From: a virus
Virus record (IMG/VR): IMGVR_UViG_3300043313_001341
Location: 1-55,168 of that record
Strand: one strand, 5' to 3'
Length of the DNA: 55,168 nt
Shown: positions 45,484-54,692 of the stretch, in pieces
Layout: each line of letters starts with the position of its first letter
Numbering within the stretch: the stretch's first letter is position 1
Position numbers and translations under genes: made by a program
Notes under the pieces: model-generated
What the model saw: the letters and a program-made list of their open reading frames with translations, nothing else
Databases searched by the model: none
What the model was told of the DNA's origin: nothing

Positions 45484-45972
45484 ATGGACTTCAACGACGC
45501 CCTCAACACCGTCATCGCCGAACTCACCCCCCAGCCCTGGGACTACACCACCCCCGACGGGGTCACCCTCCGAGTCATCCCCGCCGGACTGCGCGAGGAC
45601 CCCGGCCAGGCCACCGTCAACATCCGTATCAGCGGGCCCCTCGTCACCGGCCTGTACGACTTCGGGCTCACCGGGCCCGCCACCAAGGGCGCTGCCGAGG
45701 TCGGCGTCACCACGACAGACCTCCCGTCCCTGATCGCCGCTCTGGAGGAACGTGCTGGCTGGGAGCAGGCCGAGGGCTGGGGTGACCCGACCAGGATCGT
45801 TGTGACCCCGACCCTCGACGTGACGGTCACCGAGGGGCACCACGACGGCGGCCAGTGGATCCCCGCGACGGAGTCCGTGCAGCTCCCGGAAGCGCAGCGT
45901 CTACCGCTCGCCTCGGCGCTGCGCCGCGCCCTGGACGTCGCCCGCGGATGGGAGGACGCCCCGCAGGCCTGA
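45484..45972 (+). CDS. Protein of unknown function
   Basis: 162 residues from ATG 45484 with AAGGAGAA at 45472-45479. Beta-rich (GVTLRVIPAGL; ATVNIRISGPLVTGLYDFGL) with an acidic C-terminus. Last gene before the terminator that precedes the terminase genes. The same reading frame is open upstream from 44776, but that part is a shadow of other genes. Confidence 0.58.
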   Translation: MDFNDALNTVIAELTPQPWDYTTPDGVTLRVIPAGLREDPGQATVNIRISGPLVTGLYDFGLTGPATKGAAEVGVTTTDLPSLIAALEERAGWEQAEGWGDPTRIVVTPTLDVTVTEGHHDGGQWIPATESVQLPEAQRLPLASALRRALDVARGWEDAPQA

Positions 45973-45987
45973 CCCCACCGCACGCCA

Positions 45988-46034
45988 GAGGGCCTGCCCC
46001 TCGGAGCCACCACAGCTCCGAAAGGCAGGCCCTC
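45988..46034. terminator. Nested hairpin terminator before the late genes
   Basis: Outer arms GAGGGCCTGCC and GGCAGGCCCTC (11 bp), inner arms CGGAGC and GCTCCG. It separates the early/middle region from the packaging and head operon. Confidence 0.72.
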
Positions 46035-46079
46035 ACCCATGCGCCGCCACACCATCACGCACGCCGTTACCATCAAACC

Positions 46080-46679
46080 ATGCCAGCCAGTAACGGAGGC
46101 GACCCCGACAAGCAGAGCGCCCGCGCCAAGAACCACCCGCGCGGCGACAAAGCACGCTTCATCCGCAGCCCCGACACCGCCCGCCGCGACGCCGAAGCCT
46201 GCGAACTCCGCGCCCAAGGCTGGACCTACCAACGCATCGCCGACCACTTCGACATCACCCGCCGCGTCGCCTACGACGCCGTCCACAACGCCCTCAAAGA
46301 CATCATCCGAGAGCCGGCCGAAGCCGCCCGACAGTTCGAACTCGACCGCCTCGACGCCGAACTCGAACGCCTCGAACGCCTCGAAGCCGCCACCCGCGAA
46401 GTCCTCGACCGCCACCACGTCACCGTCGCCAACAACGGCACGATCGTCCACCACGACGGCGAGCCCCTCCTCGACGACGCCCCCGTCCTCCAAGCCGTCG
46501 ACCGCCTCCTGAAGATTGAGGAATCCCGGCGGAAGAACGGCGAGAGCAGACGCAAGCTCCTCGGCCTCGACGCGCCCTCCCGCATGAGCATCGAAGCGGA
46601 GCAGCTCGGCCGCGACATCATCAAACTCCTCGACGCCACCCTCGGCCCGGAAGACGACGGTGACGACGCCGACGCGTGA
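46080..46679 (+). CDS. terS: Terminase small subunit
   Basis: 199 residues from ATG 46080. An HTH region, ACELRAQGWTYQRIADHFDI then RRVAYDAVHNALKDII, is followed by a long coiled coil (DRLDAELERLERLEAATREVL) for oligomerisation and a C-terminal part ending GRDIIKLLDATLGP. It should recognise phage DNA and recruit the large subunit, which overlaps it by 20 bases. No ribosome site precedes the ATG, so the mRNA may be leaderless or very short-led. Confidence 0.8.
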   Translation: MPASNGGDPDKQSARAKNHPRGDKARFIRSPDTARRDAEACELRAQGWTYQRIADHFDITRRVAYDAVHNALKDIIREPAEAARQFELDRLDAELERLERLEAATREVLDRHHVTVANNGTIVHHDGEPLLDDAPVLQAVDRLLKIEESRRKNGESRRKLLGLDAPSRMSIEAEQLGRDIIKLLDATLGPEDDGDDADA

Positions 46680-48159
46680 ACAGGTGCGCCACCAGATCGA
46701 GCAACTGGTGCGTGCCGGCGACACGAAGGCGTTGAAGCAGATCCGCGACCAGCTGCAGCGGAAGGCCGACCGGCGCAGCCTGAAGACGCGCGCCCGCCTG
46801 TACGCGCACAACCCGGTCGGCTGGGTCACCGAGCGGCTACGGCAGGTCGTGTGGTCGAAGCAGCGGGAGATCATGCTGTCGATCCGCGACAACCGGCGCA
46901 CCGCCGTACGGTCCTGCCACGGCGTCGGCAAGTCCCACACCGCGTCACTGGTGGCGTCCTGGTGGCTCGACACCCACCCCCCAGGGGAAGCGTTCGTCGT
47001 CACCTCGGCGCCCACCTTCGCCCAAGTCCGGGCCATCCTCTGGCGGTACATCCGCCGCACCCACCGCCGCGGGAAGCTCGCCGGCCGGGTCAACCAGACC
47101 GAGTGGCACATCGACGACGAGCTGGTGGCGTTCGGCCGGAAGCCTGCTGACCACGATGAGTCCGCGTTCCAGGGCATCCACGCCCGCTACGTCCTGGTCA
47201 TCCTCGACGAGGCGTGCGGCATCCCCGAGCAACTGTGGATCGCGGCCGATGCGCTGACGACGAACGCGGACTGCCGCATCCTCGCGATCGGGAACCCCGA
47301 CAACCCGAGCTCGCACTTCCGGAAGGTGTGCCAGCCCGGGAGCGGCTGGTACGTCATCGGCATCAGCGCGTTCGAGTCGCCGAACCTCACTGGGGAGGAA
47401 GTCCCCGAAGACGTGGCGCAGGCCCTTGTCGGCCGCGAGTGGGTCGAGGAGAAAGCCACGGAGTGGGGCGAGGACAACCCCCTCTACAAGTCCAAGGTGC
47501 TCGGCGAGTTCAGCGAGGACGCCCCGAACAAAGTCGTCCGCGCCTCCGACGTGGCGAAGTGCCGCATCGACCCCGAGAAGAAGCACACCGCCGAGGAGCT
47601 CCAGCCGGTCGAGCTCGGCGTCGACGTCGGCGGCGGCGGAGACGAGACCGTCATCCGCGAGCGCCGCGGCCGGCGCGCGGGCCGGGAGTGGCGGGCACAC
47701 ACGGACCGGCCGGAGAAGATCGCCCCGATGGTGTTGAAGGCCATCAAGGAGTCCGGCGCCACCTCGGTGAAAGTCGACAGCATCGGTGTCGGCTTCGGCG
47801 TGATCGGTGAACTCCGCAACGCGGCCGGCCGGGGCGAGCACACGGCGCACATCCTCGGCGTGAACGTGGGCGAGAAGTCCAGCCAGCCCGACAAGTTCAA
47901 GAACCTGCGGGCGGAGATCTGGTGGGAGCTCGGCCGTGGCCTGTCGGAGCGGGGCGGCTGGGATCTGTCGGGGATGGAGAACGCGGACACGACGGTGGCT
48001 CAGTTGCTGGAGCCGCTGTGGCATGCGACTGCGGCGGGCCAGATCCAGGTGGAGCCGAAGGACGAGATTCGTAAGCGGTTGGGGCGGTCGCCGGACAATG
48101 CGGACGCGCTTTTGTTGGCTTTCTACAGTGCGGGTCGACCGCGGGTGAGGTGGCTTTGA
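46660..48159 (+). CDS. terL: Terminase large subunit
   Basis: 499 residues from GTG 46660. Walker A is SCHGVGKS (85-92), Walker B is YVLVILDEA (177-185), and the coupling motif is in CRILAIGNPDN. The nuclease domain has acidic residues at GVDVGGGGDET (about 322), VKVDSIGVG and a late D in NADALLLAFY. The ATPase translocates DNA into the prohead and the nuclease cuts it. The deviant P-loop (CHGVGKS) is common in this terminase group. Confidence 0.92.
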   Translation: MTTPTREQVRHQIEQLVRAGDTKALKQIRDQLQRKADRRSLKTRARLYAHNPVGWVTERLRQVVWSKQREIMLSIRDNRRTAVRSCHGVGKSHTASLVASWWLDTHPPGEAFVVTSAPTFAQVRAILWRYIRRTHRRGKLAGRVNQTEWHIDDELVAFGRKPADHDESAFQGIHARYVLVILDEACGIPEQLWIAADALTTNADCRILAIGNPDNPSSHFRKVCQPGSGWYVIGISAFESPNLTGEEVPEDVAQALVGREWVEEKATEWGEDNPLYKSKVLGEFSEDAPNKVVRASDVAKCRIDPEKKHTAEELQPVELGVDVGGGGDETVIRERRGRRAGREWRAHTDRPEKIAPMVLKAIKESGATSVKVDSIGVGFGVIGELRNAAGRGEHTAHILGVNVGEKSSQPDKFKNLRAEIWWELGRGLSERGGWDLSGMENADTTVAQLLEPLWHATAAGQIQVEPKDEIRKRLGRSPDNADALLLAFYSAGRPRVRWL

Positions 48160-48347
48160 TGGCGAGGAAGGTTCCTGTCCGCAGGTGGATGCAGGGATTG
48201 AATAGAGCTATGCCGGTTGTGCTTGACGCGGTTGGGCTTATGCTGTTGTCGGGTTCCGCCATGTTGTGGAACTTCGCCGCAGGTATCGCTGCCGCTGGAG
48301 CCAGCTGCTTCGTCCTGAACTGGCGGTGCTACAGCGCCAAGGAATGA
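48159..48347 (+). CDS. Small membrane protein between terminase and portal
   Basis: 62 residues from ATG 48159 (TGATG overlap). Basic start (MARKVPVRRWMQGLNRA) and two hydrophobic stretches (PVVLDAVGLMLLSGSAMLW and FAAGIAAAGASCFVL). Unknown; possibly a lysogeny or exclusion accessory inserted in the late operon. Confidence 0.55.
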   Translation: MARKVPVRRWMQGLNRAMPVVLDAVGLMLLSGSAMLWNFAAGIAAAGASCFVLNWRCYSAKE

Positions 48348-48359
48348 GGGGAGGGGTAG

Positions 48360-49847
48360 GTGGCCAGAACCCTCCTCGGTGCGCTGTTCAACCGCACCGC
48401 CACGGCCGCCGCGAACACCCCCGTCCCCTTCGCCAGCCGAGCCCAGTCCTACGGCGCGTTCGGCGCCCGCCGCGACGCCGAATCGCAGATGCGCGCCATG
48501 TCGGCGACGGGCACCCTCTTCTCGATCGTCGACCGCACCAGCAACGCCACCGCCCTGGTCGACTGGAAGCTGTGGCGTAAGGCCCGTTCCGGGATGAAAG
48601 AAGACCGGACCGAAGTCACCTCACACGCGGCCCTCGACCTGTGGAACCGGCCCAACCCCTTCATGCCGCGGCAGGAGTTCGTCGAGACGTCCACGCAGCA
48701 CTACGACCTCACCGGCGAAACCGAATGGGTCATCGCCAAGCGGCCCGGCATCAACCTGCCGCTGGAGATGTGGCCCGTCCGCCCCGACCGCATGACCCCC
48801 CAGCCAGACCGGGACAAGTTCCTGAAGGGCTGGGTGTACACCAGCCCCGACGGGGAGCGGATCCCCTTGGAGCTGGACGAGGTCATCCAGCTGCGCCGGC
48901 CGAACCCGCTGGACCCGTACCGCGGGCTGTCGCCGGTGCTGTCGATCCTTCCGGACCTGGACACGGGCCGGTACGCGGCCGAGTGGTCGCGGGCGTTCTT
49001 CATGAACAGCGCACAGCCCGGCGGGATCATCGAGGTCCCCGTACACCTGTCGGACGCCGAGTTCGACGAGATGCGCGCCCGGTGGGCCGAACAGCACAAG
49101 GGTGTTGGCAACGCGCACAAGGTCGCGATCACCGAGCACGGCGCGAAGTGGGTCGACCGCACCATCAGCCAGCGCGACATGCAGTTCGTCGAGCTGCGCG
49201 GCGCGACCCGGGAAGCAATCCGGGAGGCGTACGGCATCCCGAAGTTCGCCATCGGCGACCTGGAAGACGTGAACCGTGCGACCGCCGAGGCGGCGAAGGC
49301 CTGGTTTGCGGAGCAGCTCACCATCCCTCGTCTGGAGCGGATCAAGGGCGCACTGAACAACGAGCTCCTTCCCATGTACGGGGCGACCGCGACGGGCCTG
49401 GAGTTCGACTACGAGAACCCGGTGCCGGCGGACGCGGAGACCGAGGCGCAGCAGTTGACGGCCCGGTCGAACGCAGCCGCGGTGCTGGTGACTGCGGGGT
49501 TCGAGGCGAGGGGCACCTTGTCGGCGGTCGGTCTGCCGGACATTCCGTTCGTGGGCGCGCCTGGTGCGGCTCCGGCGGGGCCGGATGCGGCGTGGCGAGC
49601 GGCGGTCGCTGGCCTGACCGGTGGCGGCGAGATCGAGGCGGCGATGCGGTGGGAGGCCGTCGCGGTTGTCGACGACGACACCTGCCAACCGTGCATGGAC
49701 AACGACGGCAAGACGTACCGCAACCGGGCCGCCGCCTACAAGGACTACCCGGGCGGCTCCGGCTACGTGCACTGCGTGGGCGCGGAGTTCGGCAACGAGT
49801 GCCGCTGCAAGGTCGTCAAGCGCGGCCGGAAGGGAGAAGGGTCCTGA
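48360..49847 (+). CDS. Portal protein (HK97 type) with Cys-rich MuF-like C-terminus
   Basis: 495 residues from GTG 48360. HK97-portal features include DLWNRPNPFMPRQEF, ELDEVIQLRRPNPLDPYRGLSPV and EAYGIPKFAIGDLEDVNRAT. The last ~70 residues, VVDDDTCQPCMDNDGKTYRN ... GYVHCVGAEFGNECRCKVV, resemble the metal-binding core of MuF-type minor head proteins, usually encoded separately. No separate MuF gene is seen, so portal and MuF-like part appear fused. It forms the dodecameric DNA channel. Confidence 0.88.
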   Translation: MARTLLGALFNRTATAAANTPVPFASRAQSYGAFGARRDAESQMRAMSATGTLFSIVDRTSNATALVDWKLWRKARSGMKEDRTEVTSHAALDLWNRPNPFMPRQEFVETSTQHYDLTGETEWVIAKRPGINLPLEMWPVRPDRMTPQPDRDKFLKGWVYTSPDGERIPLELDEVIQLRRPNPLDPYRGLSPVLSILPDLDTGRYAAEWSRAFFMNSAQPGGIIEVPVHLSDAEFDEMRARWAEQHKGVGNAHKVAITEHGAKWVDRTISQRDMQFVELRGATREAIREAYGIPKFAIGDLEDVNRATAEAAKAWFAEQLTIPRLERIKGALNNELLPMYGATATGLEFDYENPVPADAETEAQQLTARSNAAAVLVTAGFEARGTLSAVGLPDIPFVGAPGAAPAGPDAAWRAAVAGLTGGGEIEAAMRWEAVAVVDDDTCQPCMDNDGKTYRNRAAAYKDYPGGSGYVHCVGAEFGNECRCKVVKRGRKGEGS

Positions 49848-50842
49848 TGCCGTTCATTGACCTGCCGGAGCGGATCCCGGGCCTGCGCGCTCAGGCCCGG
49901 AGCGACCGGCCCTGGTACCGCATCACCAACCAGGCCGCTGACGAGGCGGAAGTGATGCTCTACGACGAGGTCGGGGGGTGGCTCGGCGCCACGGCGGACG
50001 AGTTCATCAACGACCTGCGCGGCATCACCGCACCGAACATCCTGCTCAGGGTCAACAGCCCCGGCGGCTCGGTCACCGAGGGAATCGCGATCGCCAACGC
50101 GCTCCGCTCCCACCCAGCGAACGTCACCGTCCAAGTCGACGGCGTCGCGGCGAGCATCGCCTCGGTCATCGCGATAGCGGGCGACCACGTGCGGATGATG
50201 CCGAACGCGCTCCTGATGGTGCACGAGGCCAGCGGACTTTGCGTCGGCGAGGCAGCCGACATGATCAAGATGGCTGAAGTCCTCGACAAGATCTCCGACA
50301 ACATCGCCGGGGCCTACGCGGCCCGCGCGGGTGGCACTGAGGCCGAGTGGCGGCAGGTCATGAAGAACGAGACCTGGTATCGCGGGGACGAGGCCGTCAA
50401 GGCGGGTCTCGCAGACGAGGTCGTGTCGACACCCAAGCGCGGCGACGACGCGACCGAGCCGGAGATGCGCCAGGAGTTCGACCTCACGGCGTACGGCTAC
50501 ACCGGCCCGTCCGGCACTGGCGGCACCGTCGAGCAGCCGACAGCCGTTGGCGAGGACTCGTGCACGCTGACGATCCCGATCGGCTCAGCGCTCGGCGAGC
50601 AGCTGGCTGCCGCGCTCCGCGCCTCCGTCGCTCCGTCCGCCGAGCCCGAGCCCCCGGCCACTACGGCAGAGCCAGCCGAGGAACCCGCCCCCGAACCCGA
50701 GACGCCGGCCGAGCCCGAGCCCGCAGACGAGTGGGCAGCCGACGCCGCTGCCCTCCTCACCACCCCCGCGGACGACTGGGCCGCGGACCTCACCCATCTC
50801 ATCGGCCCCGATACGTCGTCCCGCGCGGCGACGGCAGCCTGA
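49847..50842 (+). CDS. Head maturation protease (ClpP/S14 type) with acidic tail
   Basis: 331 residues from ATG 49847 (TGATG overlap). ClpP-like core about 20-200: RVNSPGGSVTEGIAIANAL, catalytic S103 in VDGVAASIASV, H126 in LLMVHEASG and a likely Asp near GLADEV. The final ~110 residues are Pro/Glu/Ala-rich (EPEPPATTAEPAEEPAPE) with two short WAADLTHLI-like helices, and could act as a built-in scaffold. It cleaves capsid precursors during maturation. Confidence 0.88.
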   Translation: MPFIDLPERIPGLRAQARSDRPWYRITNQAADEAEVMLYDEVGGWLGATADEFINDLRGITAPNILLRVNSPGGSVTEGIAIANALRSHPANVTVQVDGVAASIASVIAIAGDHVRMMPNALLMVHEASGLCVGEAADMIKMAEVLDKISDNIAGAYAARAGGTEAEWRQVMKNETWYRGDEAVKAGLADEVVSTPKRGDDATEPEMRQEFDLTAYGYTGPSGTGGTVEQPTAVGEDSCTLTIPIGSALGEQLAAALRASVAPSAEPEPPATTAEPAEEPAPEPETPAEPEPADEWAADAAALLTTPADDWAADLTHLIGPDTSSRAATAA

Positions 50843-50852
50843 AGGAGGCAAC

Positions 50853-52232
50853 GTGCCCACTACGACCGTCCCGCGCAACAGCGCCGAACTGGCGGAGATG
50901 CTCGCCGACCCGACCAAGCGCAAGGAAGTCCTCGCGTCACAGGACTCCCTGACCACGTTCATCAACACGTACGCGCAGGGCCAGCAGGGCGACGGCACCG
51001 ACATTCAGCGCCTCGTCGACGAGCAGGTACAGGCCGGCTTCGCGAACTTCCTCCGCGAGAACGGCGTCGAGGACATCAAGCGCCCCGACCTGCGCGCCGC
51101 CACCCCCGACCCGTACGCGACCGTCGACGCCTCCCTTCAGGGGCGTGGCCTGTACAACAAGGCCGCCGAGGGCGCCAAGGTCGACGGGCTGTTCAACAGC
51201 TCCGGCGAACTGTTCCGCGCGATCGCCCGGACCGGCGGCGACGCCAACACCCCCGAGCTGTCGGCGAAGCTCGCGCAGCTGAAGAACTACAGCTCCGACA
51301 TCCCCTCCGACGGCGGCTACCTCATCCCGGAGACGCTGCGCTCCGAGCTGCTGCGCGTCGCGCTGGAGATGTCCGTCGTCCGCCCCCGCGCCCGCGTCAT
51401 CCCCATGGAGACGCTGCGGGTGCCGTTCCCTGCGATCGACTCCACCACCAACGTCAACAGCGTGTACGGCGGCATCGTCGGCTACTGGACCGAGGAGTCC
51501 GGCCAGCTCACCGAGTCGCAGGCCCGCTTCGGCCGCGTAGTCCTGGAGGCCCGCAAGCTCACCGGCTTCGCCAAGGTGCCGTCCGAGCTGATGAACGACA
51601 GCCTCGTCTCGTTCTCCGCGTTCATCAACCAGATGTTCCCCGAGGCCCTCGCATTCTTCGAGGACATCGCGTTCCTCACCGGCGACGGCGTCGGCAAGCC
51701 CCTTGGCGTCCTCAACGGCAACGCCGCCGTGTCCGTCACCCGGACCACCACCAGCAAGGTGAAGTTCGAGGACGTCATCAACATGTACTCGCGGATGCTG
51801 CCGCAGTCCCTGTCGCGCGCCGTGTGGGTCGTCTCCAACAACGTCCTGCCCGAGCTGCTGAACATGCGGATGGTGCAGCAGAACGTAGCCGGTACCGAGA
51901 ACGTCGGCGCCGCCTCGCCCGGGATGTGGCTCAACGGCGGCCAGGCCATCGGCGCCCCGCCCATGACCCTCATGGGCTTGCCGATCGTCGTCAGCGAGAA
52001 GGTGCCCGCGCTCGGCTCCGCAGGCGACATCAGCCTCATCGACTTCGGGTTCTACCTGGTCGGCGACCGGCAGGCGATGCAGGCCCGCCAGTCCGAGGAG
52101 CGGTACTTCGAGACCGACGAGATCGCGTTCCGCATCATCGAGCGCGTCGACGGCCGCCCGTGGCTGCAGTCCGCGATCACCCCCGCCAACGGCGGCTCCA
52201 CCCTGTCCCCGATCGTCAAGCTCGCCGCCTGA
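50853..52232 (+). CDS. Major capsid protein (HK97 fold)
   Basis: 459 residues from GTG 50853 with AAGGAGG at 50842-50848. The first ~130 residues are helical and charged, a delta-domain-like scaffold likely removed by the upstream protease; the HK97 core begins near SSDIPSDGGYLIPETLRSELL. Also ALAFFEDIAFLTGDGVGKPLGVL and the C-terminal ITPANGGSTLSPIVKL. It forms the icosahedral shell. Confidence 0.92.
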   Translation: MPTTTVPRNSAELAEMLADPTKRKEVLASQDSLTTFINTYAQGQQGDGTDIQRLVDEQVQAGFANFLRENGVEDIKRPDLRAATPDPYATVDASLQGRGLYNKAAEGAKVDGLFNSSGELFRAIARTGGDANTPELSAKLAQLKNYSSDIPSDGGYLIPETLRSELLRVALEMSVVRPRARVIPMETLRVPFPAIDSTTNVNSVYGGIVGYWTEESGQLTESQARFGRVVLEARKLTGFAKVPSELMNDSLVSFSAFINQMFPEALAFFEDIAFLTGDGVGKPLGVLNGNAAVSVTRTTTSKVKFEDVINMYSRMLPQSLSRAVWVVSNNVLPELLNMRMVQQNVAGTENVGAASPGMWLNGGQAIGAPPMTLMGLPIVVSEKVPALGSAGDISLIDFGFYLVGDRQAMQARQSEERYFETDEIAFRIIERVDGRPWLQSAITPANGGSTLSPIVKLAA

Positions 52233-52260
52233 CCCGGGCGCCGGAAAGGAACTCACAGCC

Positions 52261-52776
52261 ATGGCTATGGAAGCACTCGGGCGGCTCGTCGACATTTGCA
52301 TCGGCGCCGCGCCCGTCGACCTCTCTGCTGCTGCCGTCACCGGCAAGCGCGTCAAGCTCCGCGACTGCGGCGGCCTCACCATCGTCGTCTTCAAGGCCGC
52401 CGGCACCGCGGGCGACGACCCGACCGTCACGCTCAAGCAGCACACCGCAGGCTCGGGCGGCACCACGTCGAACCTCGCGGTCATCGACCACTACTACCTG
52501 AAGGACGCCGCGACCCTCGCGGGCACGGAGGCGTGGACCAGGGTGGCCCAGACCGCGGCGGCCACGATCGCCGACCCGGGCGGGGCCGGCACGTCGGCGG
52601 AGCACCAGCAGATCATCGTGATCGAGGTGGACGCGGCGCAGCTGTCGGACGGCTACACGCACGTCTCCCTCGACGTGGCGGACGTGGGCACGAACGCGCA
52701 GCTCGGAACGATCCTCTACCTGCGCCGTGACCTGACGGTGCAGCGGACGCCGTCGGCGCTTGCGGCGTCGCTGTGA
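52261..52776 (+). CDS. Probable head decoration or head-associated protein
   Basis: 171 residues from ATG 52261 with GGAAAGGA upstream. Beta-rich (KRVKLRDCGGLTIVVFKAAG; QQIIVIEVDAAQLSDGYTHVSL), placed directly after the capsid gene, where decoration proteins are often found. No sequence motif proves it; structural virion protein of the head is the safest statement. Confidence 0.55.
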   Translation: MAMEALGRLVDICIGAAPVDLSAAAVTGKRVKLRDCGGLTIVVFKAAGTAGDDPTVTLKQHTAGSGGTTSNLAVIDHYYLKDAATLAGTEAWTRVAQTAAATIADPGGAGTSAEHQQIIVIEVDAAQLSDGYTHVSLDVADVGTNAQLGTILYLRRDLTVQRTPSALAASL

Positions 52777-53204
52777 GCCTGTGGGTCTGCCTGGACTGCA
52801 CGACGGCGTACTCGGTTGGTGCGCCGTTGTGTCCCCAGTGCGGTTCGGAGAGGCAGGCCGAGGACGGCGAGGCGGCTGCACTCGGCATTCAGCACGGAGT
52901 TCCTATCGGCATCGAGGAGGAGGACGGCATGCCGAAGATCACGCGTCATGGCGGGGCATCCGTCGCGGGCGAGGAGTCCGAGGCGGTAGAGGCGGAGGGC
53001 GGTGAGGACGTATCAGCTGGGAGCAGCTCCGAGACATCGTCCGAGAAGCCGTCGCCGAAGCCCGAGCAGAGCGAGCACGAGAGCCCGTCGCCTGCCCGGA
53101 CTGCGGGGAGCCGCTCAAAGAAGGCGGCGACGGGCAGGGCCTCTTCTGCCCGTTCGACGGATGGCGGCCCGGCGGCCGATACGTCGGCGACTGACACCAA
53201 GTAA
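52773..53204 (+). CDS. Zinc-ribbon protein with disordered Ser/Glu-rich tail
   Basis: 143 residues from GTG 52773 (GTGA overlap). An N-terminal ribbon, WVCLDCTTAYSVGAPLCPQC, then a disordered acidic and Ser/Lys-rich region ending DTSATDTK. Small proteins like this lie between capsid and connector in several actinophages. Function unknown. Confidence 0.6.
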   Translation: MSLWVCLDCTTAYSVGAPLCPQCGSERQAEDGEAAALGIQHGVPIGIEEEDGMPKITRHGGASVAGEESEAVEAEGGEDVSAGSSSETSSEKPSPKPEQSEHESPSPARTAGSRSKKAATGRASSARSTDGGPAADTSATDTK

Positions 53205-53241
53205 CCCGCCCCGACAACGAGACGAGAGGAGGTGACGAGAG

Positions 53242-54309
53242 ATGAGCCAGCCACCGGTGTACGCGACCCGCGAGGACGTGATGCGGGCTCTCGACAGCAA
53301 GCTGACCGCACGCAACGCGGCACAGATCGACCGCGCCCTGCAGTCCGCAAGCCGTGACATCGAAGCCCTGTGCCACCGGACGTTCTACCCCGAGCAGGCA
53401 GAACGCTCCTGGGACTGGCCCGACAGCCAGCAACGCCCATCGTGGCGGCTATGGCTCGACGACCGAGAGCTGATCTCCCTCACCTCCGTCACCTCCGGCG
53501 GCACAGCCATCAACCCGGCCTCCGTGCTGCTCTACCCGCAGTCCGGGCCGCCGTACAACCGCCTTGAAATCAACCTCGGGTCGAGCGCCGCGTGGAGCAG
53601 CGGCGCCACCCACCAGCAGGCCATCACCCTCACCGGCCTGTTCGGGTACCGCAACGACGAGAGCCCGGCCGGCACTCTCGCGGGCGCAGTCGCCACGACG
53701 ACCGTCGCGACGGTGACCGTGGACGGGGCGGCAGCCGCAGCCCTCGGCGTGGGCAGCATCATGCGTGTCGACTCCGAGCGGATGCTGGTCACTGGCCGGA
53801 GCATGGCCGACAGCGGGCAGAGCCTTGGCGTGGACATCGACCAGCAGATCAAGACCGTCACCATCCCGGTCGCCTCCGCAGCCGCGTTCGCGATGGACGA
53901 GGTCGTCCTCATCGACGGCGAACGCATGCTCATTGTCGACATCGCGGGCAACAACCTGGTCGTGAAGCGGGCGTGGGACGGCAGCGCGAACGCCGCCCAC
54001 ACCAGCGGCACGGACATCTACGCCCTGCGCACCCTCACCGTCGAGCGGGGCGCACTCGGCACCACAGCAGCCACCCACCTGTCAGGCGCCGACGTGCAGC
54101 GCTGGGATCCGCCCGGCCCGGTCCGTCTCCTCACGATCGCCGAGGCCATCAACACCGTGACGATGGAACAGGCCGGATACTCCAAGGCCTTGCGCGCAGG
54201 GGAGTCCGGCTCCAGCTCCGAGCGGAACCGGGACCAGAAAGGCATCGAGCAGCTGCGCGAGCAGGTGTACGTCTCGCACGGCCGGAAGGGCCGGGTGAGA
54301 TCCGTATGA
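53242..54309 (+). CDS. Head-tail connector (gp6-like) with inserted beta domain
   Basis: 355 residues from ATG 53242 with GAGGAGGTGA upstream. The start, VYATREDVMRALDSKLTARNAAQIDRALQSASRDIEALCHR, is typical of the adaptor proteins of Streptomyces phages. Beta-rich central repeats (VDSERMLVTGRSM; LIDGERMLIVDIAGNN) are followed by a C-terminal helix (AEAINTVTMEQAGYSKAL). It should form a ring below the portal. Confidence 0.78.
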   Translation: MSQPPVYATREDVMRALDSKLTARNAAQIDRALQSASRDIEALCHRTFYPEQAERSWDWPDSQQRPSWRLWLDDRELISLTSVTSGGTAINPASVLLYPQSGPPYNRLEINLGSSAAWSSGATHQQAITLTGLFGYRNDESPAGTLAGAVATTTVATVTVDGAAAAALGVGSIMRVDSERMLVTGRSMADSGQSLGVDIDQQIKTVTIPVASAAAFAMDEVVLIDGERMLIVDIAGNNLVVKRAWDGSANAAHTSGTDIYALRTLTVERGALGTTAATHLSGADVQRWDPPGPVRLLTIAEAINTVTMEQAGYSKALRAGESGSSSERNRDQKGIEQLREQVYVSHGRKGRVRSV

Positions 54310-54692
54310 GCATCGAGATCCACTACGACGGGCCGTGGTTCGACGGACGCGCCGAACGGGCGATCGAGCGGGCGTGTGACGACGCCAGGGACGACGTAGC
54401 CGCGTACGCGGAAGAACGCGTCCTCATGGGTACCAGCGCCCACTTCAAAACACGGACGCCGTACTACGAGACCCGCATCACCACCGACCGCATCAGCGAC
54501 GAGGTGTCCCTCGTCAACGACCAGGGCGTCGTGTACGGGCCGTGGCTGGAGGGCGTCGGCTCCCGCAACCGCAACCGGCCCGGCTTCCCCGGATACGGGC
54601 ACTGGCGGGCCGCCAAGCAGGCCGTCGCCGCGCGCGGCCCGCAGATCGCCGAGGCTGCCGTACGGCACCGCCTGCCCGAGATGGGCGGGTGA
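54306..54692 (+). CDS. HK97 gp10-like tail/head-tail joining protein
   Basis: 128 residues, ATGA overlap. ERAIERACDDARDDVAAYAEERVL, TPYYETRITTDRISDEVSLVN and VYGPWLEGVGSRN RNRPGFPGY are the features of gp10/minor connector proteins: an N-terminal helix, a beta sheet and a Y-G-P-W-L-E-turn. Likely part of the joint between head and tail. Confidence 0.78.
   Translation: MSIEIHYDGPWFDGRAERAIERACDDARDDVAAYAEERVLMGTSAHFKTRTPYYETRITTDRISDEVSLVNDQGVVYGPWLEGVGSRNRNRPGFPGYGHWRAAKQAVAARGPQIAEAAVRHRLPEMGG

Noticed and set aside
44776-45972. 398-codon open frame covering the SWIM-finger region
   Set aside because: Only its last part (from ATG 45484 with a good ribosome site) looks like protein; the first part is a Pro/Ser/Ala-rich shadow of the 44835 and 45191 genes.
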